From the NCBI GenBank assembly GCA_002498205.1, contig DAGQ01000090.1:748-7591 (forward strand): 6,844 nt of DNA, in the 5' to 3' direction. The notes under the pieces were generated by a model. It was given only the letters and a program-made list of their open reading frames with translations. It ran no database searches and had not been told where the DNA came from. The translations under genes were made by a program, and so were the position numbers. Within the stretch, counting starts at the first letter, position 1. Every line of letters begins with the position of its first letter. Positions 1 to 6,154 of the stretch are shown in pieces. Origin of the DNA: Euryarchaeota archaeon UBA596. Lineage in GTDB: Archaea; Thermoplasmatota; Poseidoniia; Poseidoniales; Poseidoniaceae.

Positions 1-671
1 CCAATTTCACCAATCATCACTACTGCTACAGTTTCTGGATCATTTTCGAATGCTTCTAAGCAATCTATGAATCCAGTACCATTTACTGGATCTCCTCCAA
101 TGCCCACGCATGTGCTTTGACCTTCATCAATACTCATTGTTTGAGCAACTGCTTCATATGTTAATGTTCCAGATTTTGAAACGATTCCTATTCTTCCCTT
201 GGCGTGTATATGGCCAGGCATAATTCCAATTTTTGCACCACCATTCTCTCCAGGAGTAATTATCCCTGGGCAATTTGGACCAATTAATCTAATCCCTTTA
301 ATTTTTGAAACATGATCCGCTGCTTTAATCATATCAAGGGTTGGAATTCCCTCAGTAATACATACTATTACTCCTTCACCTTTGATTTCATTAAATGCAT
401 CCGCAGCTTCAATAATTGCATTTGCAGCAAAACGTGGAGGGACATAAATTACACTTGCATCTGCTGATGAATTTGTTATTGCTTCTTTCATTGAATTCCA
501 AACCGGCACTTCATAAACACCCAAATCGATATTCATTCCACCTTTTCCTGGAGTTACTCCTCCAACAATCTTAGTTCCGTATTCAGCCATTTTTGTCGCA
601 TGAAAAGTACCTTGTTTGCCAGTTATCCCTTGAACTAGGACTTTAGCATCTTCTTCAATCCATATTGCCAT
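1..671 (-). CDS. sucD: Succinyl-CoA synthetase (succinate-CoA ligase) alpha subunit, 3' part cut by window edge
   Basis: This is the alpha subunit of succinyl-CoA synthetase, which interconverts succinyl-CoA, NDP and phosphate with succinate, CoA and NTP in the cytosolic TCA cycle. I translated 223 codons. They show the CoA-binding Rossmann start (GITGKQGTFH, about residues 15-24), YGTKIVGGVTPGKGG (31-45), YVPPRFAA (76-83), CITEGIPT (104-111), IGPNCPG (130-136), SKSGTLTYE (165-173), GIGGDPVNGTGFID (190-203) and MIGEIG at the edge. These line up almost without gaps with bacterial SucD. The family is about 290 residues long, so about 70 residues are missing, including the loop with the phosphorylated catalytic histidine (GHAGAI in E. 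coli). The ATG at 671-669 overlaps the last base of the sucC stop (TAATG), which indicates translational coupling. Family assignment is certain; nucleotide specificity cannot be read here. Confidence 0.97.
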   Translation of the reverse strand, partial: MAIWIEEDAKVLVQGITGKQGTFHATKMAEYGTKIVGGVTPGKGGMNIDLGVYEVPVWNSMKEAITNSSADASVIYVPPRFAANAIIEAADAFNEIKGEGVIVCITEGIPTLDMIKAADHVSKIKGIRLIGPNCPGIITPGENGGAKIGIMPGHIHAKGRIGIVSKSGTLTYEAVAQTMSIDEGQSTCVGIGGDPVNGTGFIDCLEAFENDPETVAVVMIGEI

Positions 672-1879
672 TATTTTCCACCTCCAATTAATGAAACTAT
701 TTTTTGAGCACCTTCAGCCAATGTTTCAGCAGTATGAATGTTTAAGTCACTTTCAGAAAGAATCTTTCTCCCTTCTTCAAAATTTGTTCCAACTAGCCTA
801 ACTACCAATGGAACATCTAAATCTAATGCTTGTGTTGCTCCTATGACTCCTCTTGCAATAATGTCACATCGCATTATACCTCCAAAAATATTTACCAAAA
901 TACCTTTAACGGCTGGATCATCAAGTATTATGCTAAATGCCGTTTTTACTTGCTCTTCATTCGCTCCACCTCCAACATCTAAGAAATTTGCAGGTTCTCC
1001 TCCATATAATTTGATTACATCCATTGTTGCCATTGCTAGACCCGCGCCGTTAACTAGACATCCAATATTTCCATCAAGTTTCACATAAGAAAGACCTGTA
1101 TCTTTTGCTTTAACTTCTGTAGGTTCCTCTTCAGAAAGATCCCTCATTTCAAAAATATCTGGATGCCTAAATAATGCATTTTCATCGAAACTAATTTTTG
1201 CATCTAGTAAGACCATATCATTATTTTCTGTCCTCACAAGAGGATTAATTTCAATCATTGAACAATCTTTATCTATAAATAAAGAAAATAAACCTTGCAT
1301 CATTTTTGAAAATGAGTCCGATGCATCATCGTTTAATTTTAAATTTTTACTTAAGTATTCGATTTGTGATTCCATCAAACCTTTAGATAAATCGACATGG
1401 ACTTTATGAATTGCTTCAGGAGTATTTTCTGCAACTTCTTCAATATCCATGCCACCTTCAGTAGAGGCCATAATTAATGGCATCTTTAATTCACGATCTA
1501 CTAAGATTGCTAGATAATATTCATGAGAAATCGAGCATCCAGCTTCCAAATACAGATTTTTTACAATTTTCCCATTTGGGCCCGTTTGTTTTGTAACTAA
1601 TTTATTTCCAAGAATCGATGAAGCATACTTTTCAACTTCCTCTTGATTAAATGCGATTTTTACCCCACCTTCCATTACTAACTCATTATCTTCGGGAGCA
1701 TATAGTGTGCCTTTACCTCTACCTCCTGCATGAATTTGACTTTTAACAGCAACAACATTACTATTTAGGGATTCATATGCTTTTTTTGCTTCCTCAACTG
1801 ACTTACAATGAATTCCATCTTGTACAGGTAATCCATGTAATTTGAATAATTGTTTTCCTTGGTATTCGTGTATATTCAT
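671..1879 (-). CDS. sucC: Succinyl-CoA synthetase (succinate-CoA ligase) beta subunit
   Basis: This is the beta subunit of succinyl-CoA synthetase. It carries the ATP-grasp nucleotide site and pairs with SucD, encoded immediately downstream. The protein is 402 residues, slightly longer than E. coli SucC (388). Visible motifs are the N-terminal MNIHEYQGKQL, the ATP-grasp VKSQIHAGGRGKG (45-57), EGGMDIEEVAE (141-151), the metal-site segment MIEINPL (208-214) with DAKISFDENALFRHP (226-240), the C-terminal flavodoxin-like GCLVNGAGLAMATMD (273-287), FLDVGGGA (299-306) and NIFGGIMRCD (330-339). Sequence style is closest to bacterial, especially alphaproteobacterial or mitochondrial, enzymes, which suggests an old transfer into the lineage. 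The ATG at 1879 is preceded by a GAGAGA stretch but no canonical Shine-Dalgarno. The gene is first in a sucC-sucD operon transcribed leftward from the divergent spacer. Confidence 0.98.
   Translation of the reverse strand: MNIHEYQGKQLFKLHGLPVQDGIHCKSVEEAKKAYESLNSNVVAVKSQIHAGGRGKGTLYAPEDNELVMEGGVKIAFNQEEVEKYASSILGNKLVTKQTGPNGKIVKNLYLEAGCSISHEYYLAILVDRELKMPLIMASTEGGMDIEEVAENTPEAIHKVHVDLSKGLMESQIEYLSKNLKLNDDASDSFSKMMQGLFSLFIDKDCSMIEINPLVRTENNDMVLLDAKISFDENALFRHPDIFEMRDLSEEEPTEVKAKDTGLSYVKLDGNIGCLVNGAGLAMATMDVIKLYGGEPANFLDVGGGANEEQVKTAFSIILDDPAVKGILVNIFGGIMRCDIIARGVIGATQALDLDVPLVVRLVGTNFEEGRKILSESDLNIHTAETLAEGAQKIVSLIGGGK
679..685 (-). promoter_or_regulatory. Ribosome binding site of sucD, embedded in the sucC 3' end
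   Basis: On the minus strand GGAGGTG lies 7 nt upstream of the sucD ATG. It is a full match to the archaeal and bacterial anti-Shine-Dalgarno (CACCTCC). The bases also encode part of the Gly-Gly-Gly-Lys C-terminus of SucC, so the coding end doubles as the start signal for the next subunit. This fixes the sucD start at 671. Confidence 0.85.
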
Positions 1880-1923
1880 TCTCTCTCATTGTGACCGAAT
1901 CAAACACCGCCTTTGAACTAATC

Positions 1924-1932
1924 TAATAAAAA
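1924..1932 (-). promoter_or_regulatory. Possible TATA box for the sucCD operon
   Basis: The minus strand reads TTTTTATTA here. Archaeal transcription usually starts about 25 nt downstream of the TATA centre, which would put the start near 1902 and give a leader of about 20 nt before the sucC ATG. The surroundings are all T-rich, so the exact box is uncertain. Confidence 0.3.
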
Positions 1933-1970
1933 TCATAAAAAAAAAGCCACAATTATTTTTCAACAGTCGC

Positions 1971-1978
1971 TTTATTTA
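1971..1978 (+). promoter_or_regulatory. Probable TATA box for the nucleotidyltransferase-tpiA unit
   Basis: TTTATTTA lies 33 nt upstream of the GTG start at 2004. With the usual archaeal spacing of about 25 nt from box centre to +1, transcription would begin at about 1996-2003. The transcript would then be leaderless or nearly so. No mapped start is available to confirm this. Confidence 0.45.
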
Positions 1979-1995
1979 TGGAGATATTCCACCTC

Positions 1996-2001
1996 GGGGT
2001 G
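1996..2001 (+). promoter_or_regulatory. Start-site motif GGGGTG ahead of the nucleotidyltransferase GTG
   Basis: GGGGTG ends 2 nt before the GTG at 2004. It partly resembles the anti-Shine-Dalgarno complement (GGAGGTG), but the spacing is very short and the predicted transcription start falls on it. It could therefore be an initiator-type promoter element instead. It belongs to the 15-bp motif also found at 6105-6119. Confidence 0.45.
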
Positions 2002-2003
2002 TT

Positions 2004-2999
2004 GTGGAAGTAATTGTTTTAGCCGGAGGCTTCGGTTCAAGATTGTCACCTTGGACATCTCATGTTCCCAAACCACTATTACCAATGTTAGACAAAACAT
2101 TAGTAGAAAGAGTACTTGATCTATTACCTATCGAGGAAATTAGTAAAGTGATTATTGCAGCAGGTTATCGTATAGATGACATTGAAAATTATTTCAATAA
2201 TTTAGATTTGAAATTTGAAGTAATTGTACAACCAGAAGAAGAACCTTTAGGGACTGGAGGGGCAATAGCTAACTGTCGACAACATATTTCAGATACTTTC
2301 TTAGTAATTAATGGCGATTTAATTACCAGTGTGAATATTAGTTCTTTAATTGAACAGCATAAAAAATCTAACGTTTTAGCATCAATTTCTCTTTTTGAAG
2401 TTGAAGATCCCACTAGGTTTGGTGTAGTTGAAATATCCCAAGACAAAAAAATATTACAATTTCAAGAAAAACCAAAATTAGAAGAGGCACTAAGTAATTT
2501 AATCAATGCGGGAACGTATGTTTTAGAGCCTGAAATTTTTGAAATAATGCCAGATGGAGCGCATAGTATGGAAAGAGATGTTTTTACGAAAATAGCTCCA
2601 ATGGGTGAAATGTTTGGTTTTGAATTTAATGGTTATTTTGTTGATGCTGGAACACCAGCTTCATGGCTGGATTCCTGCCGCACTTGCTTCAATGATGGTC
2701 GGTGGAACTCAGGTTCAAATGTTGATGGAAATTGGATTGGTGAAAATTGTTTAATTTTAGATTCTATATGTGAAGAGTCATATATATCAGATAATTGTGA
2801 AATAAATAACTCTTCACTTTCAAACTCATGTATTCTTCGTAACTCAATAGTTGAAAATGAATGTATTTTGAAGAACTCATTAGTCGGTGAAAATGCAATA
2901 ATTGGTAAGGGTTGTATTTTAGAAAATGTAATTGTAGATTTTAATGCGAGGATGCCAGATGGATGGAAACAGTCTGGTGGAAGGTATCCAAATCAGTGA
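2004..2999 (+). CDS. Sugar-phosphate nucleotidyltransferase with beta-helix tail (mannose-1-phosphate guanylyltransferase-like)
   Basis: This enzyme probably makes an NDP-sugar from NTP and a hexose 1-phosphate, feeding polysaccharide, lipid-glycan or protein glycosylation in the cytosol. The 331-residue protein opens with LAGGFGSRLSPWT (6-18) and VPKPLLP (21-27), the nucleotide and catalytic-lysine signature. It continues with GTGGAIA (83-89), NGDL (103-106, metal-binding Asp), FQEKP (153-157), INAGTYVLEP (167-176), ERDVF (190-194) and VDAGTP (213-218, second metal Asp). Residues of about 240-312 form irregular hexapeptide repeats typical of a left-handed beta-helix, as in GMPP-type enzymes. 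No separate acetyltransferase active site is apparent. The GTG start sits directly before the core motif, with no in-frame alternative nearby. Base and sugar specificity (GTP/mannose, UTP or dTTP/glucose) cannot be decided by eye. It is first in a probable two-gene unit with tpiA. Confidence 0.88.
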   Translation: MEVIVLAGGFGSRLSPWTSHVPKPLLPMLDKTLVERVLDLLPIEEISKVIIAAGYRIDDIENYFNNLDLKFEVIVQPEEEPLGTGGAIANCRQHISDTFLVINGDLITSVNISSLIEQHKKSNVLASISLFEVEDPTRFGVVEISQDKKILQFQEKPKLEEALSNLINAGTYVLEPEIFEIMPDGAHSMERDVFTKIAPMGEMFGFEFNGYFVDAGTPASWLDSCRTCFNDGRWNSGSNVDGNWIGENCLILDSICEESYISDNCEINNSSLSNSCILRNSIVENECILKNSLVGENAIIGKGCILENVIVDFNARMPDGWKQSGGRYPNQ

Positions 3000-3031
3000 A
3001 AGTCAAAAAGTAGATGCTCTTGCTATGTCCA

Positions 3032-3706
3032 ATGACCAAACCAATAATCTGTGTGAACTTTAAGATACATTCAAATGCATTTGGAGAAAAAGCTAGTGAA
3101 TTAGCATCAATAATGTCTAAAATTTCTAAAGAGTTTGATATTAGACTCGTCGCTGCAGTATCGGCCTTTGATTTATCTTCAATAACCTCCAATTTTCCTG
3201 ATTTAGAGGTTTGGAGTCAACATTTAGATCCAATTGGAATTGGTAGTTTTACAGGTTCTTTACAACCCGAAAATGCATTTTATCATGGAGCAAGAGGTAC
3301 CTTGTTAAATCATGCAGAGAAAAAAATTAGTTTAGATCAAATAAAGAATACATTGAGTTTAATCCCTGAAGGTATGGTAAGTTGTGTTTGTGCTGCAGAT
3401 GTTAACCAAGCAAAAGCAATAGCTGCGTTTAACCCTACTATGATTGCAGTAGAACCTCCAGAATTAATTGGAGGTGATATTTCAGTAACAACTGCAGACC
3501 CTGAAATCATTAAAAATACGGTTGATGCAGTAAAATCGGTTAATCCAAATGTAGGTGTATTAACAGGTGCTGGAATTAAGAACGGTGTTGATGTAGAAAT
3601 GGCAATTAAGTTAGGAACAGTGGGTGTGTTATTGGCTTCGGGAGTAACTAAAGCAGAGAATCCAGAGGAAGTTTTACGAGATTTATGTTCATCTGTTTTT
3701 AATTAA
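3032..3706 (+). CDS. tpiA: Triosephosphate isomerase, archaeal type
   Basis: This enzyme interconverts dihydroxyacetone phosphate and glyceraldehyde 3-phosphate in glycolysis and gluconeogenesis, and supplies DHAP for the archaeal lipid backbone. With the ATG at 3032 it has 224 residues, the short archaeal length (bacterial enzymes are about 250). Catalytic residues are visible: Lys11 in VNFK, His64 in SQHLDP and Glu141 in VEPPELIG. The archaeal GTLLNHAEK, the phosphate-binding TGAGIKNG and GVLLASGVTKA are also present. Loop 6 reads PPELIGGD where many archaeal enzymes have PPELIGTG, a mild difference. An alternative in-frame ATG at 3014 would add MLLLCP. It has a more purine-rich upstream context, but the extra residues do not resemble family N-termini, so I prefer 3032. 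It follows the nucleotidyltransferase stop by 32 nt (14 from the alternative start) without a clear ribosome binding site. Confidence 0.95.
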   Translation: MTKPIICVNFKIHSNAFGEKASELASIMSKISKEFDIRLVAAVSAFDLSSITSNFPDLEVWSQHLDPIGIGSFTGSLQPENAFYHGARGTLLNHAEKKISLDQIKNTLSLIPEGMVSCVCAADVNQAKAIAAFNPTMIAVEPPELIGGDISVTTADPEIIKNTVDAVKSVNPNVGVLTGAGIKNGVDVEMAIKLGTVGVLLASGVTKAENPEEVLRDLCSSVFN

Positions 3707-3708
3707 TC

Positions 3709-6108
3709 TTAAATCATAAAGATATGAAAACATGAACTTAATAACATTAAGAGTCCCATTGGAATTAGAATGATTCCTACATAGCGTGAGAGGTATGGTT
3801 CACTTAAATCTCCAAATAATTTGCTAATTTTTCCAAAAGAAGCACCAAAAACTCTACTGAAAAGAACATTGATCCCCAAATAAATAAGGGATGAAATCAA
3901 TATAAAAATTCCTAGGAATATCCCGAAAATACTAGTTAAGATTGGAGTTGAAATCATTTGCACATAGAACATTGGATATACAGTCCATGTTATCCAACCA
4001 ACCAAAACTCCAAGCTCAACATCTCTTGTAGTTGAGTTCAAACCTCTATTTTGACGATATAATTGAGGTAGTGATGGATATAATTTTTGAACTATGTATG
4101 AAACTTCTTGAATTTTTCTAAACCAAATCAATGAAATTCCATGCCATAAAATCCATACTGAAAGAATTAATTCTACAATCCACCACATTCCAGGAGAAAA
4201 TCCTATTAGTGATAGGATGATTTGTGGAAATGCGATTAATAAGGCACCAAATCCTCCTCCAATTATCGTTCCAAACCATATAGAACCAGGAAATAATGCA
4301 TTTTTATTCTCTTCTTTTGTTTCAATTTCATTCTCTCTTGTAGGAAGCCCATAAAAAATTCCTGGAATTCCTGCTATTAGAATTAGGCCTAATAGAGATG
4401 AAATTGAGTTATATGAGCCGCCAGATCCCACCTTGTCTAATTGTTCACTAATCTCGTCTTTTCCTGCAAAACTTGGTTTAAACCAAGAAATTGTTCCCGA
4501 TTTGTCAATTATCAAAATTGCATCACCAGAACCAGTTGGGAATTGCGAGGAAATATCTCCATCCCCCACATCAATTAAAAGTGGCCAAGAGCCATTAACT
4601 ATTGTTGAATGAAAATCTAAATCAATTGATCGAACATTATTTCCAGTAGCTAATTGTGCAATAGCAATATTCTCTTCACTTTCCATTAGAAGTTTAAATT
4701 CATCATATTGTTGTAGTGAATTAGGAGATCCAATCTGGTATACCCCCAATACTAAGGCATCTTTTCCATCTAAAAGTTCACTTAAACTTACTGAATCCCC
4801 AGAATGAGTTAATAGATCAAAATTAGGTACAGGGCCATTTTCTCTATAGAATGTGTTACCTATATTTTCAATTTGAGTAGCCCAAGGTATTAATGCCATT
4901 GTCATTATAAGCATAATTACCATTACTGGCCAAGGCATAATTCCTGCACCTCGTAAAGACATTCCAATGAATCCGATTAGACTAATGAACCAAGTAATAC
5001 ATAGAATCATTGTTGCGGATGTACCATCACTGTCTGGGTTATCAACTCCAAAACGATATGATGATTGGATAAATGTAACACTAACGCCCGACATTTTTTC
5101 AGCATCAGGACATTTTGAAACTGATGAAGTGTCCCAATCACTCATATCTACTGAACGAATACAAGATTTTAACAAATGATGTCCTGGAGTTAATTGTATT
5201 TTTCCAACCCATGTCAATGCGGTTCTATTCCCTTCTACGGTTGTATTTCCATCAGGTTTGTCAAAATGTTCTATGAACTGATCTAATGTATTAGTGTCGT
5301 ATACATCTTCGTCAATTGGACCCCAAACAAATAAATCAAAATGGCTCAAATCATAATCATTCATTCCCCATGGAGAATAGGGTATGAATTTCATATGGGG
5401 GATTCGATTATCATCTACTTCTACAGTTAAATTTGGTTTCAATAAGTCTCCCTGAATTACAATACCCGTAGTTGTTTCTAGTCCTCCCCACCAAAGAGTA
5501 ACTTTAGTGAATGCGCAAGGGTGAGATACTGACACCGCCAAGTCAAATGAATCACCTTCGTTAATTAGTAAATTTGTATCAAAAGTTTCAGTAGAATATT
5601 TTCTAATTTCATTATGTCTTAATACTCCCTCTGAAGTAACAGTGTCTTGTAAAATTCCATTTCCTCCTAATGACACATCTACATCAAAAGAAGTTACTGT
5701 TCCGGTGCAAAGTGATGCCTGAGTTGAACTTCCTCCTGTTAGACTTACAAATAAATCAACACTAATGTTTGATGAAATATTCATGGTTTCAGTGGCAGTT
5801 TCGGAAGAAACTTCGAATAATAGCCCACCACTTGGTGAAGTCGTTCCAGCACCAAAATCAGCCCTTCCTAATGGTTCTGCGGATGTAGGATAATTTCTAT
5901 CTAATTTAGTTTCAAATTGAGCGGGGTCTTCTTCAGTTGGTAATTCTTGAACATAAATCATATGTTTCTCTGGTAAGTTCCAACTTTCAGTTCCTAAGGG
6001 TATGACTTCTTCATCTTCTTCAGCAATTGAATTAGGAAAAACAAGACTAAATGTGATTAAAATTAATAGGATGAAATAGAATTTCCCTCGCTTTATTGCT
6101 CCATCCAT
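3709..6108 (-). CDS. Membrane protein of unknown function: glycosylatable ectodomain, cysteine-free thioredoxin-like domain, multi-pass tail
   Basis: I do not recognise this 799-residue protein as a named family. Residues 8-29 are a signal peptide or anchor, followed by an acidic stretch (EEDEE). Residues 30-364 form an exported, beta-rich region with four cysteines (134, 198, 316, 333), enough for two disulfides. Two membrane spans (about 366-386 and 390-410) lead to an outward-facing domain at 411-567. That domain starts VPNFDLLTHSGDSVSLSEL and has LLIDVGD and ILIIDKSGTISWF, the layout of a peroxiredoxin/thioredoxin fold. Where the redox cysteines should be it reads YQIGSPNS, and the domain contains no cysteine. 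About six further spans follow (568-588, 609-635, 641-663, 700-718, 722-748, 777-797), with basic inside loops. Six of seven N-glycosylation sequons (110, 114, 226, 288, 294, 505) are on the predicted outside. The ATG at 6108 gives the signal peptide its proper start, preceded by GAGGTG. Its role could be envelope assembly, binding or sensing, but this is unproven. Confidence 0.85.
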   Translation of the reverse strand: MDGAIKRGKFYFILLILITFSLVFPNSIAEEDEEVIPLGTESWNLPEKHMIYVQELPTEEDPAQFETKLDRNYPTSAEPLGRADFGAGTTSPSGGLLFEVSSETATETMNISSNISVDLFVSLTGGSSTQASLCTGTVTSFDVDVSLGGNGILQDTVTSEGVLRHNEIRKYSTETFDTNLLINEGDSFDLAVSVSHPCAFTKVTLWWGGLETTTGIVIQGDLLKPNLTVEVDDNRIPHMKFIPYSPWGMNDYDLSHFDLFVWGPIDEDVYDTNTLDQFIEHFDKPDGNTTVEGNRTALTWVGKIQLTPGHHLLKSCIRSVDMSDWDTSSVSKCPDAEKMSGVSVTFIQSSYRFGVDNPDSDGTSATMILCITWFISLIGFIGMSLRGAGIMPWPVMVIMLIMTMALIPWATQIENIGNTFYRENGPVPNFDLLTHSGDSVSLSELLDGKDALVLGVYQIGSPNSLQQYDEFKLLMESEENIAIAQLATGNNVRSIDLDFHSTIVNGSWPLLIDVGDGDISSQFPTGSGDAILIIDKSGTISWFKPSFAGKDEISEQLDKVGSGGSYNSISSLLGLILIAGIPGIFYGLPTRENEIETKEENKNALFPGSIWFGTIIGGGFGALLIAFPQIILSLIGFSPGMWWIVELILSVWILWHGISLIWFRKIQEVSYIVQKLYPSLPQLYRQNRGLNSTTRDVELGVLVGWITWTVYPMFYVQMISTPILTSIFGIFLGIFILISSLIYLGINVLFSRVFGASFGKISKLFGDLSEPYLSRYVGIILIPMGLLMLLSSCFHIFMI

Positions 6109-6110
6109 GA

Positions 6111-6116
6111 CACCTC
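6111..6116 (-). promoter_or_regulatory. Start-site motif GAGGTG ahead of the 799-aa membrane protein
   Basis: On the minus strand GAGGTG ends 2 nt before the ATG at 6108. It matches six bases of the anti-Shine-Dalgarno complement, but the gap is unusually short, as at the nucleotidyltransferase start. It supports the chosen start codon whether it acts in translation or in transcription. Confidence 0.5.
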
Positions 6117-6132
6117 GAGCAGTGATTAGTTG

Positions 6133-6140
6133 AATAATTA
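6133..6140 (-). promoter_or_regulatory. Possible TATA box for the 799-aa membrane protein gene
   Basis: TAATTATT on the minus strand begins 32 nt upstream of the ATG at 6108. It lies in the 46-bp gap (6109-6154) after the DUF92 gene stop. The spacing would give a leaderless or near-leaderless transcript, so this gene may have its own promoter despite following DUF92 closely. AT-rich sequence makes chance matches easy. Confidence 0.3.
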
Positions 6141-6154
6141 GCCCTTCTAATAAT

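Larger units (their letters stand above)
1880..2003. promoter_or_regulatory. Divergent promoter region between sucCD and the nucleotidyltransferase-tpiA unit
   Basis: This 124-bp spacer separates two outward-facing transcription units and must hold both promoters. It is very AT-rich, with a run of nine A at 1937-1945 near the middle and TATA-like boxes facing each way (1971-1978 rightward, 1924-1932 leftward). I see no small open frame with a convincing start signal and no clear operator palindrome in it. Confidence 0.6.

Noticed and set aside
738..1088. Open frame on the plus strand opposite sucC
   Set aside because: It lies wholly antisense to a well-conserved sucC coding region, and its product shows no family features.
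1803..1889. Minus-strand ATG 10 nt upstream of the sucC start, opening a 28-codon out-of-frame overlap
   Set aside because: It has no ribosome binding site and no recognisable peptide, and the sucC ATG gives the conserved MNIHEYQ start. A regulatory overlap cannot be excluded but is unsupported.
1937..1945. Run of nine A in the divergent spacer, considered as a terminator or slippage site
   Set aside because: No gene ends here. It is more simply part of AT-rich promoter DNA.
2189..2446. Open frame on the minus strand opposite the nucleotidyltransferase
   Set aside because: It is antisense to the conserved catalytic domain, has no start signal, and its composition mirrors the sense gene.
2941..3192. 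Open frame on the minus strand across the nucleotidyltransferase-tpiA junction
   Set aside because: It overlaps two confident genes in antisense and has no recognisable product or promoter.
3737..3751. Inverted repeat CTTAAT-AAC-ATTAAG just past the tpiA stop, considered as a terminator
   Set aside because: The stem is all A/T except one pair, no T-run follows it, and it encodes the hydrophobic C-terminus of the 799-aa protein.
4967..5179. Open frame on the plus strand inside the 799-aa gene
   Set aside because: It is a short antisense shadow of a long open frame with a coherent signal peptide and membrane topology.
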